Below, piece by piece: positions 1 through 10,727 of a stretch of 64,000 bases of DNA; within the stretch, counting starts at the first letter, position 1, and every line of letters begins with the position of its first letter. The notes beneath the pieces are model-generated. The model worked only from the letters and a program-made list of their open reading frames with translations. It made no database searches and had not been told where the DNA came from. The DNA is from Caulobacter sp. SLTY (GTDB lineage Bacteria; Pseudomonadota; Alphaproteobacteria; Caulobacterales; Caulobacteraceae), in the NCBI RefSeq assembly GCF_009905535.1, contig NZ_JAAALA010000005.1:99056-163055 (forward strand). Direction: 5' to 3'. The position numbers and the translations under genes are program-made.

Positions 1-107
1 TGCTATAACGCCGTTCGCTGTGTGCGAGCGCGCGCGTGATGCTTGTCACATCACCGACGCCTGCGACCGGTCAAAGTCACGATCGACGCTGGTTCCAAGG
101 GGGCTCC

Positions 108-1925
108 ATGACCGACTTCACCACCATCCATCCGCTCAGCGCGGCGATGGCCCACCACCTCGACATCCACCTGTGGCGCGGGCCGCCCCAGAACCTCAAG
201 GCCGACCGGCCCGTGCAGATCCTGGTCAACCAGGGCTACGTCGTCGGCTTTTCGCCCACCACTCTTCAGCCGGCCTGGTCGGCCTATTCGGTGGCCCATG
301 CCACCGACGCGGTCGATTTCAACCGGCCGCTCCACTACTATGCCGACGCCCGCCTCGACCCCGCCCTGCGGCTCAGCAACCGCACCTTCGGCAAGATCGG
401 CGGCATCCCCCTCAACGTCGGCCACATGACGCCTAACGAGGTCATCAACCGCCAGTTCGGACGTTTGGCGCAGGCCGAGACCTTCCTGATGTCGAACATG
501 AGCCCGCAGTATGGCTCGCTCAACAGCGGCGTCTGGCTGAAACTCGAAGACGCCATCCGCGAGGTCCAGACCCAGCCTCTGCAGGGTCAGAACAAGGGCT
601 TTGTCTGGGTCACCGTCGGCCCGGTCTTCGGCGAAGACCCCGAGTACATCTCCCGCGATGGCGGCAAGCGCGTGCCGGTGCCCGAGGCCTATTTCGCCAT
701 CGTGGTTGAGCCGAAGAACTACCCCTACGATACGCCGGGCAGCGTCCATATCGACTGCTTCATCATCCCGCAGACCGCGCCGCGCGACACCGACCCTGAC
801 GCCTATCCCTCCACCTTGGAGGAGATCGAGGCGCGGACCGGCCTCAATTTCTTCCACGGCTGGGCCCGGACCTACACCCTTGGCCAGAAGCAGGATGAGG
901 CGGAGGGTGTGATTCATCAGGCCTCCGAGAGCCGGCTTCGACAAGCGATCGAAACCCGTCGGGCGGCGTGGAGCCTGCAGCTGGTCCCGGAAACGCCGGC
1001 CGCCCAGCCGACGGCCAGCACCATCGACGGCCTGATCGCCGACCTGAAGGCGGAAGCCGACCGCAGCAGCCAGCAGATTCGCGATGAAGCGCGCCAGACC
1101 CGTCCCGAGGAGAAGGCCCGCGCGGCGGCCCTGCAGCACACCCTGACCTGGCTGATGCGCGCCAAGGAGGTCGCCGGCCAGGACCAGCCTGCCCCCGCCG
1201 CGCCGGCCGACCAGGCGAGCTCGAACATCATCACCTACAAGATCGAAGAGGACATCGGCGACAGGCTGAAGAACGGCGCCCGCGCCGCCTGCAACTTCTG
1301 GAACCGCTTCGTCCTGCCGCGCTATTCGATCGTCATCCGCCTGGGCCTGTTCACCAGCATCGGCAACACCATCGCTCGCGCCTACAAGCCCTATGAGAAG
1401 GACGGCGTGCGCTACGGCAAGGTCGAGTTCAATACCGCCTTCCTGCTCAGATACTCGGCCGACGAGATCGCCGGCACCATCATTCACGAGATCGGCCACA
1501 CCCTGGGCTTTGGCTGGGACAGCTGGGACCAGCTGTTCAACCCCGGAACCGGCAGGTTCCTGGAGGGCGCCATCGGTCGCATTGCCGCTCTGGGGCTGAT
1601 GGAGGTCGAGCGCGACGGCGGTCCGGGCACGGCCCTGTCACACTGGGACGAGGCGCTGTTCGATCGCGAACTGATGACCGGCTACAAGGATGTCGGCGGC
1701 GAGCACGTCCTGCCGATCACCATCGATGTGATGGAGGCCTTGGGCCACGAGGTCGCCGAGCGGCTGGCGCGGCAGACCAGCCTGGAAGAGCTGCTCCAAG
1801 GCATCGCCAGCATGGTGTTCTCGCGGCAGGAGGACGTGCGCCAGATCGATCTCGACTACTTCGTGGAAACCGAACTCCGGGAAAAAGTGCCCCACGAACC
1901 GATACCGGATCAGACGTCAGGCTGA
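108..1925 (+). CDS. DNA/RNA non-specific endonuclease domain fused to leishmanolysin-like metalloprotease
   Basis: 605 residues. The N-terminal ~260 residues resemble DNA/RNA non-specific endonucleases (Serratia NucA type): a GH motif with His106, an SNMSPQ block, and Asn139 and Glu147 spaced eight apart as in the N..W..LE metal-binding helix. The usual DRGH is NVGH here, so the Asp and Arg are lost. After a charged linker (~300-380) comes a metzincin-like domain with HEIGH at 460-464, Gly467, a distal HW at His512 and an ELMTG Met-turn at Met523; this spacing recalls M8 (leishmanolysin) peptidases. No signal peptide is visible. The ATG at 108 follows an AAGGGGG ribosome site; an upstream ATG at 36 lacks one. 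The stop overlaps the convergent symporter by 9 bp. Domain calls are by motif; a toxin or effector role is inference. Confidence 0.8.
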   Translation: MTDFTTIHPLSAAMAHHLDIHLWRGPPQNLKADRPVQILVNQGYVVGFSPTTLQPAWSAYSVAHATDAVDFNRPLHYYADARLDPALRLSNRTFGKIGGIPLNVGHMTPNEVINRQFGRLAQAETFLMSNMSPQYGSLNSGVWLKLEDAIREVQTQPLQGQNKGFVWVTVGPVFGEDPEYISRDGGKRVPVPEAYFAIVVEPKNYPYDTPGSVHIDCFIIPQTAPRDTDPDAYPSTLEEIEARTGLNFFHGWARTYTLGQKQDEAEGVIHQASESRLRQAIETRRAAWSLQLVPETPAAQPTASTIDGLIADLKAEADRSSQQIRDEARQTRPEEKARAAALQHTLTWLMRAKEVAGQDQPAPAAPADQASSNIITYKIEEDIGDRLKNGARAACNFWNRFVLPRYSIVIRLGLFTSIGNTIARAYKPYEKDGVRYGKVEFNTAFLLRYSADEIAGTIIHEIGHTLGFGWDSWDQLFNPGTGRFLEGAIGRIAALGLMEVERDGGPGTALSHWDEALFDRELMTGYKDVGGEHVLPITIDVMEALGHEVAERLARQTSLEELLQGIASMVFSRQEDVRQIDLDYFVETELREKVPHEPIPDQTSG

Positions 1926-3182
1926 CTCCTCGGCCTCGGCCGGCGGCTGCCGCTCTCCCTTCGCCAGCATGGTGGTCACCCCCATGTCGGCGGTGACGTT
2001 GCCCAGGGTGCGGAAGATGTCGGGCACGACCTCGACCGCCAGCAGGATGGGCAGCAGGTCGATCGGTGCGCCCAGCGCGATACAGATCGGCGCCACGCTG
2101 GCGAAGAAGCTGATCTGGCCGGGCAGGCCGACCGAGCCGACAGAGACGGCGAAGGCCACCAACACGGCGCCGGCAATCTGCGGCAGGCCCGGCTCGACCC
2201 CATAGAGGCTGGCCACGAACAGGGCGGCCGCCAGGTTGCCGACCGGGCTGGTAGCGCGGAACACCGCCACGGCAAGCGGAAGCACCAGGCCGGTGATCCG
2301 GTCCGGAACGCCCAGGTTGTCCCGCGTCCGCTCCAGCATCGCCGGCAGGCTGGCGAGCGACGACTGGGTGGAGAAGGCCACCGCCAGCACCGGCCCTGAG
2401 GCCCGCAGAAACTCGCCAAACCGCGCCGAGCGGGTGAGGGCGACAACGAGCATCATGATCACCGTGATCCCGGCGATGATCGTTGAGACCATAACGATGT
2501 ACTGCAACAGGGTGGCGGCGCTGGCGATGCCCGTCCGCAGGCCCACGCTGAGCGACAGGGCGAACACCCCGACGGGCGCCACCCACAGCACCCAGCGGAC
2601 GATGGTCAGCATGGTCTCGGCGATGGCCCGGAACACCGTCAGCAACGGCTGTTTCAACTCTTCGGGCAGGCGGCTGGCGGCGAAGCCGAAGAACACCCCG
2701 AACACCACCAGCGGCAGGATGGCGTCCTCCACCGCCGCCTTCAGGGCGTTCGCCGGGGCGAGGCCCTTGAGGAAATCGGCGAAGGTCGAGGCCTGGGCGG
2801 CCGCCGCGTCCGGCGCCTGGGCGCTGGCCCGCAACGCCGCGCCGGCGACCTCGTCGATGGGCCAGATGGCCAGCCAGCCCTGGGTGGCCAGGACAGCGTA
2901 GATGGAAAACACCGTCAGGAAGATGGCGAACAGGAAGATGGCCCTCGCCGCCAGCTTGCCGGTCGCCGCTGCGTCGGCCACTGAGGCGATGCCCAGCACG
3001 AGCAGGGTGAAGACCAGCGGCACGATGGTCATCCGCAGGGCGTTGAGCCACAGCGACCCCAGCGCCTCGACGATCGCCGCCCCATCCTGAACCGCCGGCG
3101 GCGCCCACAGCTGCAATCCCGCCCCGACCAGCAGCCCCAGCACCAGGGCGATCAGCACGCGGACAGCGAGGGAGCGAAGCAT
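1917..3182 (-). CDS. Dicarboxylate/amino acid:cation symporter (DAACS family)
   Basis: 421 residues with about eight hydrophobic segments, starting with a membrane helix at 5-25. An STQSSLASLP stretch matches the serine-rich re-entrant loop of the GltP/DctA/EAAT family, which imports C4-dicarboxylates or acidic amino acids driven by Na+ or H+. The later family hallmark NMDGT is replaced by a GNLAAA-like sequence, so ion coupling or substrate may differ from characterised members. It lies downstream of and in the same direction as the S9 peptidase gene, separated by 151 bp holding a strong palindrome, so co-transcription is possible but not assured. Peptidase followed by amino-acid uptake would make functional sense; this is inferred. 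Confidence 0.88.
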   Translation of the reverse strand: MLRSLAVRVLIALVLGLLVGAGLQLWAPPAVQDGAAIVEALGSLWLNALRMTIVPLVFTLLVLGIASVADAAATGKLAARAIFLFAIFLTVFSIYAVLATQGWLAIWPIDEVAGAALRASAQAPDAAAAQASTFADFLKGLAPANALKAAVEDAILPLVVFGVFFGFAASRLPEELKQPLLTVFRAIAETMLTIVRWVLWVAPVGVFALSLSVGLRTGIASAATLLQYIVMVSTIIAGITVIMMLVVALTRSARFGEFLRASGPVLAVAFSTQSSLASLPAMLERTRDNLGVPDRITGLVLPLAVAVFRATSPVGNLAAALFVASLYGVEPGLPQIAGAVLVAFAVSVGSVGLPGQISFFASVAPICIALGAPIDLLPILLAVEVVPDIFRTLGNVTADMGVTTMLAKGERQPPAEAEESA

Positions 3183-3270
3183 TGGAATTCCTACCGGCGG
3201 AGGGGGTGAACCTTGCCTGTTCGGCTTGGCGCGTAAAGGGCGTTCTCAAGCCCTCAAGCCATACCCAAAA

Positions 3271-3305
3271 CCCGTCATTCTCGGCCTTGTGCCGAGGATG
3301 ACGGG
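3271..3305. repeat. 35-bp palindromic intergenic repeat (REP-like)
   Basis: Two 15-base arms beginning CCCGTCAT and ending ATGACGGG flank a 5-base loop, with one T/G position in the stem. It lies between the S9 peptidase stop and the symporter start. Similar CCGTCAT...ATGACGG palindromes are common between genes in Caulobacterales (from memory). It could attenuate transcription or protect mRNA ends. Confidence 0.7.
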
Positions 3306-3333
3306 GGAGGGGACGGACGGTGGCGGTAACCCC

Positions 3334-5760
<2,427 letters not shown>

Positions 5761-5880
5761 GCGGTCCCCAAACGGCCTGTACTCAAGTCCTGCCGCGATT
5801 GTCTTCAGCATGCGTCACGGTGTCTACCTTCATCGTTTTGGGTCACACCAAGCTTGAGCTGCCCTCATTCTGGTGCATCT

Positions 5881-5892
5881 TACCCTCGGGTA
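5881..5892. promoter_or_regulatory. Short palindrome in divergent promoter region
   Basis: TACCC and GGGTA arms separated by two bases lie 40 bp upstream of the HTH gene start and 120 bp upstream of the S9 peptidase start, in the only shared 171-bp promoter region. It could be an operator for the neighbouring HTH protein. This is positional inference only. Confidence 0.25.
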
Positions 5893-5931
5893 TCCTGCAT
5901 GGGACCCGTCTCAAACCGTCGGGGGACGAGC

Positions 5932-6417
5932 ATGTCGCAAAGAGCTGTAAAGACGGCCGGCTATCTGGCCGTGGTGAACGAAGACACGCCGCAGGATCGC
6001 AAGCGGCTGGTCACCCGTATCAGTTCGCGTTGGCTGTTGAGCTCCTTGTCTATGGTCCGCACCTTCGGCAACGGCGACATCCTGGACGGCCTCATCCTGC
6101 TGGCCATCACCGACGCCAATACGCGGCATCTGAACGGGGCCGAGGGCGCCTACGCGGGCGTCGACGACATCCCGCCGGACGAACTGCGCCAGCCGGTCAG
6201 CGTCTACGTGATCGCCCGCGACCTCGGCCTCTCCTACGAGACGGCGCGCCGCCACGTGCAGCGCCTGATCAAGGCCGGACGAATCGACCGGGTCGAGGAC
6301 GGTGTGGTGGTGCCGAACCGGGTGTTCGCCGAACAGGACACCATGGGCCTGACCTCGCGGGCCTATTCCAGCACCCGCCGGTTCATCGACCAGCTGCGCG
6401 AAGCCGGCGTCATCTAA
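5932..6417 (+). CDS. Helix-turn-helix transcriptional regulator
   Basis: 161 residues. The centre holds a winged-helix-like segment (about residues 85-125) in which VIARDLGLSYETARRHVQRL reads as helix-turn-recognition helix, followed by a short IDRVEDGVVVP hairpin typical of a wing. The N-terminal ~70 residues are predicted helical with no recognised ligand domain. The ATG at 5932 has GGGGGACGAG just upstream; the same frame is open much further upstream but that part is antisense to the peptidase gene. It is divergent from the S9 peptidase and 41 bp upstream of the nucleoside hydrolase operon, so it could control either. The family is not recognised beyond HTH. Confidence 0.72.
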   Translation: MSQRAVKTAGYLAVVNEDTPQDRKRLVTRISSRWLLSSLSMVRTFGNGDILDGLILLAITDANTRHLNGAEGAYAGVDDIPPDELRQPVSVYVIARDLGLSYETARRHVQRLIKAGRIDRVEDGVVVPNRVFAEQDTMGLTSRAYSSTRRFIDQLREAGVI

Positions 6418-6458
6418 CCCGCTTGCGGGGACAGCCCGCGCTGGCCGACAATGCGCCG

Positions 6459-7385
6459 GTGTCAAATCTCTCCCTGATCATCGACTGCGATCCGGGCGTG
6501 GATGACGGCGTGGCCCTACTGCTCGCCTTCGCCAGCCCGCGGATCGAGCTCCTCGGCATCACCACCGTGGCCGGCAATGTCAGCGCCGCCCTGACCGCGC
6601 GCAATGCGCGCGTCATCCGCCAGATCGCCGGCCGGCCCGACGTGCCCGTCTTCGCCGGCTGCGCCCGGCCGATGGTGCGGGTCCCCATCGAGGCCGGCCA
6701 TTTCCACGGCGAATCGGGCCTCGGCGACCTCGCCTTGCCGAAGGTCGCCGACGAGCCGGGTCCCCACGCGGTCGATTTTATGGTCCGCACCCTGATGGAC
6801 CGGCCCCCCGGCACGGTCGACCTGGCCGTCACCGGCCCGTTCACCAACCTGGCCATGGCCATGATCCTTGAGCCGGCCATCATCCCGCGCCTGCGCCGGG
6901 TGGTGGTGATGGGCGGGGCCCGCACCGAGGGCGGCAACATCACCGCCTCGGCCGAGTACAACATCTTCGCCGATCCGCACGCGGCCCATGTGGTGTTCAG
7001 CTCCGGCGCGCAGGTGATCGTCCACGGCCTGGACGCCACCCACCAGGTGCGCGCCACCGAGGCGCGGATCGCCGCCATCGAGGCTATCGGCACGGGGCCG
7101 GCGAAAGCCTGCGCCACCCTGCTGCGCTTCTCCCGCCATATCGAGCACAAGATCGTCCGGGGCCTGGACGCGCCGCTGCACGACCCTTGCCCGATCGCCT
7201 GGCTCCTGAAGCCCGAACTCTTCGACACCGTCCCCTGCGCCCTGATGGTCGAGACCGCCTCGCCCCTGACCCTGGGGCACACCGCCGTGGAATTCCGGCT
7301 GAGTGAGCCCTCGCCGATCCAGTGGGTCACGCGCGCCGACGGCCAGGGCGTGTTCGACCTGATCACCGAGGCGCTTTCCCGATGA
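6459..7385 (+). CDS. Nucleoside hydrolase (IUNH family)
   Basis: 308 residues. It begins LIIDCDPGVDDGVALL, the calcium-binding DxDxxxDD signature of inosine/uridine-preferring nucleoside hydrolases. These cleave the N-glycosidic bond of ribonucleosides to give free base and ribose. An MGGARTEGGN segment and a later HDPCPIAWLL block are also family-typical. The GTG at 6459 gives a normal family length and leaves only three residues before the first strand; no ATG is available nearby. The last codons overlap the ribokinase start as ATGA, indicating translational coupling. Ribose released here would be the substrate of that kinase. Confidence 0.92.
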   Translation: MSNLSLIIDCDPGVDDGVALLLAFASPRIELLGITTVAGNVSAALTARNARVIRQIAGRPDVPVFAGCARPMVRVPIEAGHFHGESGLGDLALPKVADEPGPHAVDFMVRTLMDRPPGTVDLAVTGPFTNLAMAMILEPAIIPRLRRVVVMGGARTEGGNITASAEYNIFADPHAAHVVFSSGAQVIVHGLDATHQVRATEARIAAIEAIGTGPAKACATLLRFSRHIEHKIVRGLDAPLHDPCPIAWLLKPELFDTVPCALMVETASPLTLGHTAVEFRLSEPSPIQWVTRADGQGVFDLITEALSR

Positions 7386-8236
7386 GCGTCTCCCTCACGG
7401 TCGTCGGCTCGATCAACCTCGACTTCGTGGCCTCCGCCGCCCATCTGCCGGCCCCCGGCGAGACGGTCACGGGCGCAACCCTCGCCCGCCACCCCGGCGG
7501 CAAGGGCGCCAACCAGGCCCTGGCTGCCCGCCGACTTGGCGCGGTCGTCCAGCTGATCGGCGCGGTCGGCAAGGACGGCATGGGCGATGAGGCGCTGGGG
7601 CTGCTGCGCCGCGACGGCGTCGATCTCTGGGAGGTGGCCACCCGCGAGGGCCTGGCCAGCGGCGTTGCCCTGATCGCCGTCTCGGCCGATGGCGAGAACC
7701 AGATTATCGTCGCCCCCGGCGCCAACGCCGCGGTCCAGCCGGGCGATCTTCCCAACACCCTGGAGGGCGCTGTCGTCCTCCAGCTGGAGCTGCCCATCCC
7801 CACGGTCGCCGCCGCCGCCGAGCGCGCCACCGGCTTCGTGGCGGTCAACCTGGCCCCCGCCGCCGAGGTTCCGCCCGCCCTGCTGCAGCGGGCCGACCTG
7901 ATCGTGGTCAACCAGACCGAGGCCGCCTTCTATGGCGAGGCGCTCTACGCCGCGCCCGGCCTGGTCGCGGTCACCCTGGGGGCCGCCGGGGCGCGCCTCT
8001 ATAAGGATGGCGTCCAGATCGCCTCCGCCGCCCCGCCGCCGGTTTCTGTGGTCGATACGGTGGGGGCAGGGGACTGCTTCGTCGCCGCCCTGACCGTGGC
8101 CCTGCTGGAAGGCCAGGCCCCAGAGGCCGCCCTGGCCTTCGCCTGCGCCGCTGGGGCATTGACCACCACCAGGCCCGGCGCCCAGCCGGCCCTGCCCTGG
8201 CGGGCGGAGGTCGACGGCGTCCTTGGGCAGGCGTAA
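7382..8236 (+). CDS. rbsK: Ribokinase (PfkB family)
   Basis: 284 residues, slightly short for ribokinase. The N-terminal GSINLDFV and the GGKGANQA motif bind the sugar, and the C-terminal DTVGAGDCF motif is the PfkB signature 2 containing the catalytic Asp and anion hole. It phosphorylates ribose to ribose-5-phosphate, feeding the pentose phosphate and nucleotide pools. Its ATG overlaps the nucleoside hydrolase stop by 4 bp, so the pair forms a nucleoside catabolic operon. Substrate preference for ribose over another pentose is inferred from the partner gene. Confidence 0.9.
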   Translation: MSVSLTVVGSINLDFVASAAHLPAPGETVTGATLARHPGGKGANQALAARRLGAVVQLIGAVGKDGMGDEALGLLRRDGVDLWEVATREGLASGVALIAVSADGENQIIVAPGANAAVQPGDLPNTLEGAVVLQLELPIPTVAAAAERATGFVAVNLAPAAEVPPALLQRADLIVVNQTEAAFYGEALYAAPGLVAVTLGAAGARLYKDGVQIASAAPPPVSVVDTVGAGDCFVAALTVALLEGQAPEAALAFACAAGALTTTRPGAQPALPWRAEVDGVLGQA

Positions 8237-8245
8237 AATCGCACG

Positions 8246-9175
8246 ATGATCAAACGCGTCCCAGAACTCAGCCTCAAGGCCTACACCCACGGCGACGCCG
8301 CCAGCCGGGCGGCCTTTTGCGAAGACCTGTACCGGGGCCTGCGCGAGTACGGCTTCTTCACCCTGGCCGACCACAACGTCTCGCCCGACCTTCTGGAGCA
8401 GGCTTACGACCTCTCGGCCCGGCTGTTCGCCCTGCCCGAGGCGACCAAGCGACAGTACGCCGCCGGCATGCGCGGCTACACCCCCTTCGGCGTCGAGCAC
8501 GCCAAGGACAACGCCAAGCCGGACCTCAAGGAATTCTGGCAGATCGGCCACGACCCCAGCCCGGACGCCCCCGCTGACGAGCCCTTCCCGGCAAACGTCT
8601 GGCCCGCCGAGGTCGCCGAGTTCGAAGACGTCTTCACCCGCCTGTTCGCCGCCCTGAACGAGACCGGCCAGATCCTGCTCCGCGCCCTCGCCCCCAACCT
8701 CGGCCTGCCGGAGACCTGGTTCGACGCCAAGGTGAAGTACGGCACCTCCCTGTTGCGGGTCCTGCACTATCCGCCGGTCGCCGGGGACGCCGACGGGGCG
8801 GTCCGCTCGGCCGCGCACGAGGACATCAACTTCATCACCATCCTGGTCGCCGCCAAGGGCGCCGGCCTGCAGCTCCTCGACCGCGACGGGACCTGGCTGC
8901 CGGTCGAGACCGCATCGAAGAACCTGATCGTCGATTCCGGCGACATGCTCCAGCGCCTGACCAACGGATTGATCCCCTCCACCACCCACCGCGTGGTCAA
9001 TCCGGATGGCGCCGAGAACGTGAGCCGCTACTCCATGCCCTTCTTCATGCACCCCACCCTGGCCACGCCCCTGGACGTGTTGCCCAGCTGCCTGGGCGAC
9101 GGCGCCAAATATCCGCCGATCACCGCCGGCGAGTTTTTGCATGAACGGCTGAAGGCGATCGGGCTGGCCGGGTAG
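8246..9175 (+). CDS. 2-oxoglutarate/Fe(II) oxygenase, isopenicillin N synthase-like
   Basis: 309 residues. An N-terminal DIOX_N-like region (EYGFFTLADHNV, residues ~30-45) is followed by the jelly-roll core with iron ligands His191, Asp193 and His248, and an RYSMPFF segment whose Arg-x-Ser would bind the 2-oxoglutarate carboxylate. This is the plant-type/IPNS-like soluble dioxygenase family, which hydroxylates or desaturates small molecules. It starts 9 bp after the ribokinase stop, so it belongs to the nucleoside operon. An oxygenase acting on a base or nucleoside would fit, but the substrate cannot be read from the sequence. Confidence 0.88.
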   Translation: MIKRVPELSLKAYTHGDAASRAAFCEDLYRGLREYGFFTLADHNVSPDLLEQAYDLSARLFALPEATKRQYAAGMRGYTPFGVEHAKDNAKPDLKEFWQIGHDPSPDAPADEPFPANVWPAEVAEFEDVFTRLFAALNETGQILLRALAPNLGLPETWFDAKVKYGTSLLRVLHYPPVAGDADGAVRSAAHEDINFITILVAAKGAGLQLLDRDGTWLPVETASKNLIVDSGDMLQRLTNGLIPSTTHRVVNPDGAENVSRYSMPFFMHPTLATPLDVLPSCLGDGAKYPPITAGEFLHERLKAIGLAG

Positions 9176-9226
9176 GCAATCGCACATGCTGGAGTTGGCC
9201 AGGATCCGGTCAGCCGCCGTGAGTGT

Positions 9227-9384
9227 CCCTTCTCCCCTTGCGGGAGAAGGTGTCGCGAAGCGACGGATGAGGGGTCGATAGCTCTTTAAGCCGCGATGAG
9301 GCGCTGACGACAGGCTGTGTCGAGAGCCGGCGCGCCCCCTCATCCGACGCCTTCGGCGCCACCTTCTCCCGCGAGGGGAGAAGG
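9227..9384. repeat. 158-bp composite inverted-repeat element, copy 1
   Basis: Each end is itself a hairpin (CCTTCTCCC...GGGAGAAGG) and the two ~50-bp ends are inverted relative to each other, with ATGAGGGG/CCCCTCAT cores inside. Read on the minus strand it matches the copy at 51040 through both ends and part of the centre. It occupies most of the 392-bp gap before wecB; I see no gene in the rest of that gap. Confidence 0.85.
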
Positions 9385-9567
9385 GAGCCCAGAGGCGAAC
9401 TCACTCGCTATCGAGCAATTTCAAACAGACCCTCCCTCAATCCCTACCAATCCTCTCGTAATATGAACGCCGGACAACGGCGATCTCAGAACCGGTTCAA
9501 TCCCGTTCATCCACTTCTGGCCCCAGGGGACGGCGATGGGCCTACCCCCATGCAAGGGGCGACGAAC

Positions 9568-10698
9568 GTGAGGGTGGCGATTGTGGCCGGGACCCGGCCT
9601 GAGGTGGTGAAGCTGGCGCCGGTCAGGGCGGCGTTGGCGGCGAAGGGCGGCTTCACGCCGGTGTGGATATCAACCGAACAGCAGGCGGCTCTGAACCGCC
9701 AGGCGCTGGATACCCTGGGCATCGCGCCCGACGTGGCCCTGCCGGCCCCGGCCAACGACGCCAGCCTGGCCGCCCGCTTCGCCCATGTCATGGACCAGCT
9801 CGACCGCGCCTATGAGAAGGTCCAGCCGGACCTGGTGGTGGTGCAGGGCGACACCTCCAGCACCGCCGCCGGCGCGATGGCCGCCTTCGCCCGCCGCCTG
9901 CCGGTGGCTCATGTCGAGGCGGGCCTGCGAACCTTCGACCTGGCCAGTCCCTTCCCCGAGGAGGGCTGGCGCTGCGTAGTCGGCCAGCTGGCTGAGCTGC
10001 ATTTTGCCCCAACGGGAGTGGCGGCCGGCAACCTTACCCGCCAGGGCGTCGCCGACAGCCGGGTGTTCGTCACCGGCAACACCGGGGTCGACTCGGTGCG
10101 ACTGGCCGCCGCCGGCCTGGCGCCGGAACCGGCCACCGAGGGCCTGCGCCGGATCATGGTCACCCTGCACCGGCGGGAGAACTGGGGCGAGGCGCTGGAG
10201 AACGTGCTGGGCGCCCTGCTGGACATCCGCGACCACGTGCCGGACGTCGAGATCGTCTTCGTCGCCCACGCCAACCCGGCCCTGCGCCAGCGGGTGTTCG
10301 CCCTGCTGGAGGGCCAGGCGCGGATGCGGGTGATCGGGCCGCTGGAATACACCGACTTCCTGCGCCTCCTGAAAAGCTGCGTGATGGTCATGTCCGACAG
10401 CGGCGGGGTGCAGGAGGAGGCGCCGGTGTTCGGCGTGCCGGTGCTGGTGCTGCGGGAGTCCACCGAGCGGATGGAGGCGGTCACCGCCGGCGTCGCCCGG
10501 CTCGCGGGCGTCAGCCGCGCCGGCGTGGCGGGCCTGGCCTGCCTGCTGCTCACCGACGAGGCCGAGCGCCAGACGATGGCCCGCGCCCTCAGCCCCTTCG
10601 GCGACGGCTACGCCGCCGAGCGGATCGTCGAGGTTCTCACCCGCCACTACGCGCAAAGGCTTGCCGACGACCCGATCTCGCGGCTGAATGCCGGTTAA
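9568..10698 (+). CDS. wecB: UDP-N-acetylglucosamine 2-epimerase (non-hydrolysing)
   Basis: 376 residues, the usual WecB length when the GTG at 9568 is used. That start has AAGGGG nine bases upstream and gives MRVAIVAGTRPEVVKLAPV, matching the family N-terminus; an ATG at 9550 and a longer frame from 9463 are less likely. Further family marks are VQGDTSS, HVEAGLRT and the C-terminal SDSGGVQEEAP/RESTER block that binds UDP. The enzyme interconverts UDP-GlcNAc and UDP-ManNAc in the cytoplasm. The NfrB-like glycosyltransferase follows 29 bp downstream, suggesting it supplies UDP-ManNAc for that polymerase. Confidence 0.93.
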   Translation: MRVAIVAGTRPEVVKLAPVRAALAAKGGFTPVWISTEQQAALNRQALDTLGIAPDVALPAPANDASLAARFAHVMDQLDRAYEKVQPDLVVVQGDTSSTAAGAMAAFARRLPVAHVEAGLRTFDLASPFPEEGWRCVVGQLAELHFAPTGVAAGNLTRQGVADSRVFVTGNTGVDSVRLAAAGLAPEPATEGLRRIMVTLHRRENWGEALENVLGALLDIRDHVPDVEIVFVAHANPALRQRVFALLEGQARMRVIGPLEYTDFLRLLKSCVMVMSDSGGVQEEAPVFGVPVLVLRESTERMEAVTAGVARLAGVSRAGVAGLACLLLTDEAERQTMARALSPFGDGYAAERIVEVLTRHYAQRLADDPISRLNAG

Positions 10699-10727
10699 CC
10701 TTTTGCGAGGGTTGGGGGAGGGGGATC

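Noticed and set aside
51..1499. 482-codon minus-strand frame
   Set aside because: Antisense to the nuclease-metalloprotease gene; composition typical of a shadow frame.
6410..9343. 977-codon minus-strand frame
   Set aside because: Antisense to nucleoside hydrolase, ribokinase and oxygenase genes whose motifs are intact; the product is low-complexity Gly/Arg/Gln.
9227..9384. CRISPR array or phage attachment site
   Set aside because: The repeats are inverted hairpins without regular direct repeats and spacers, and no cas gene is present.
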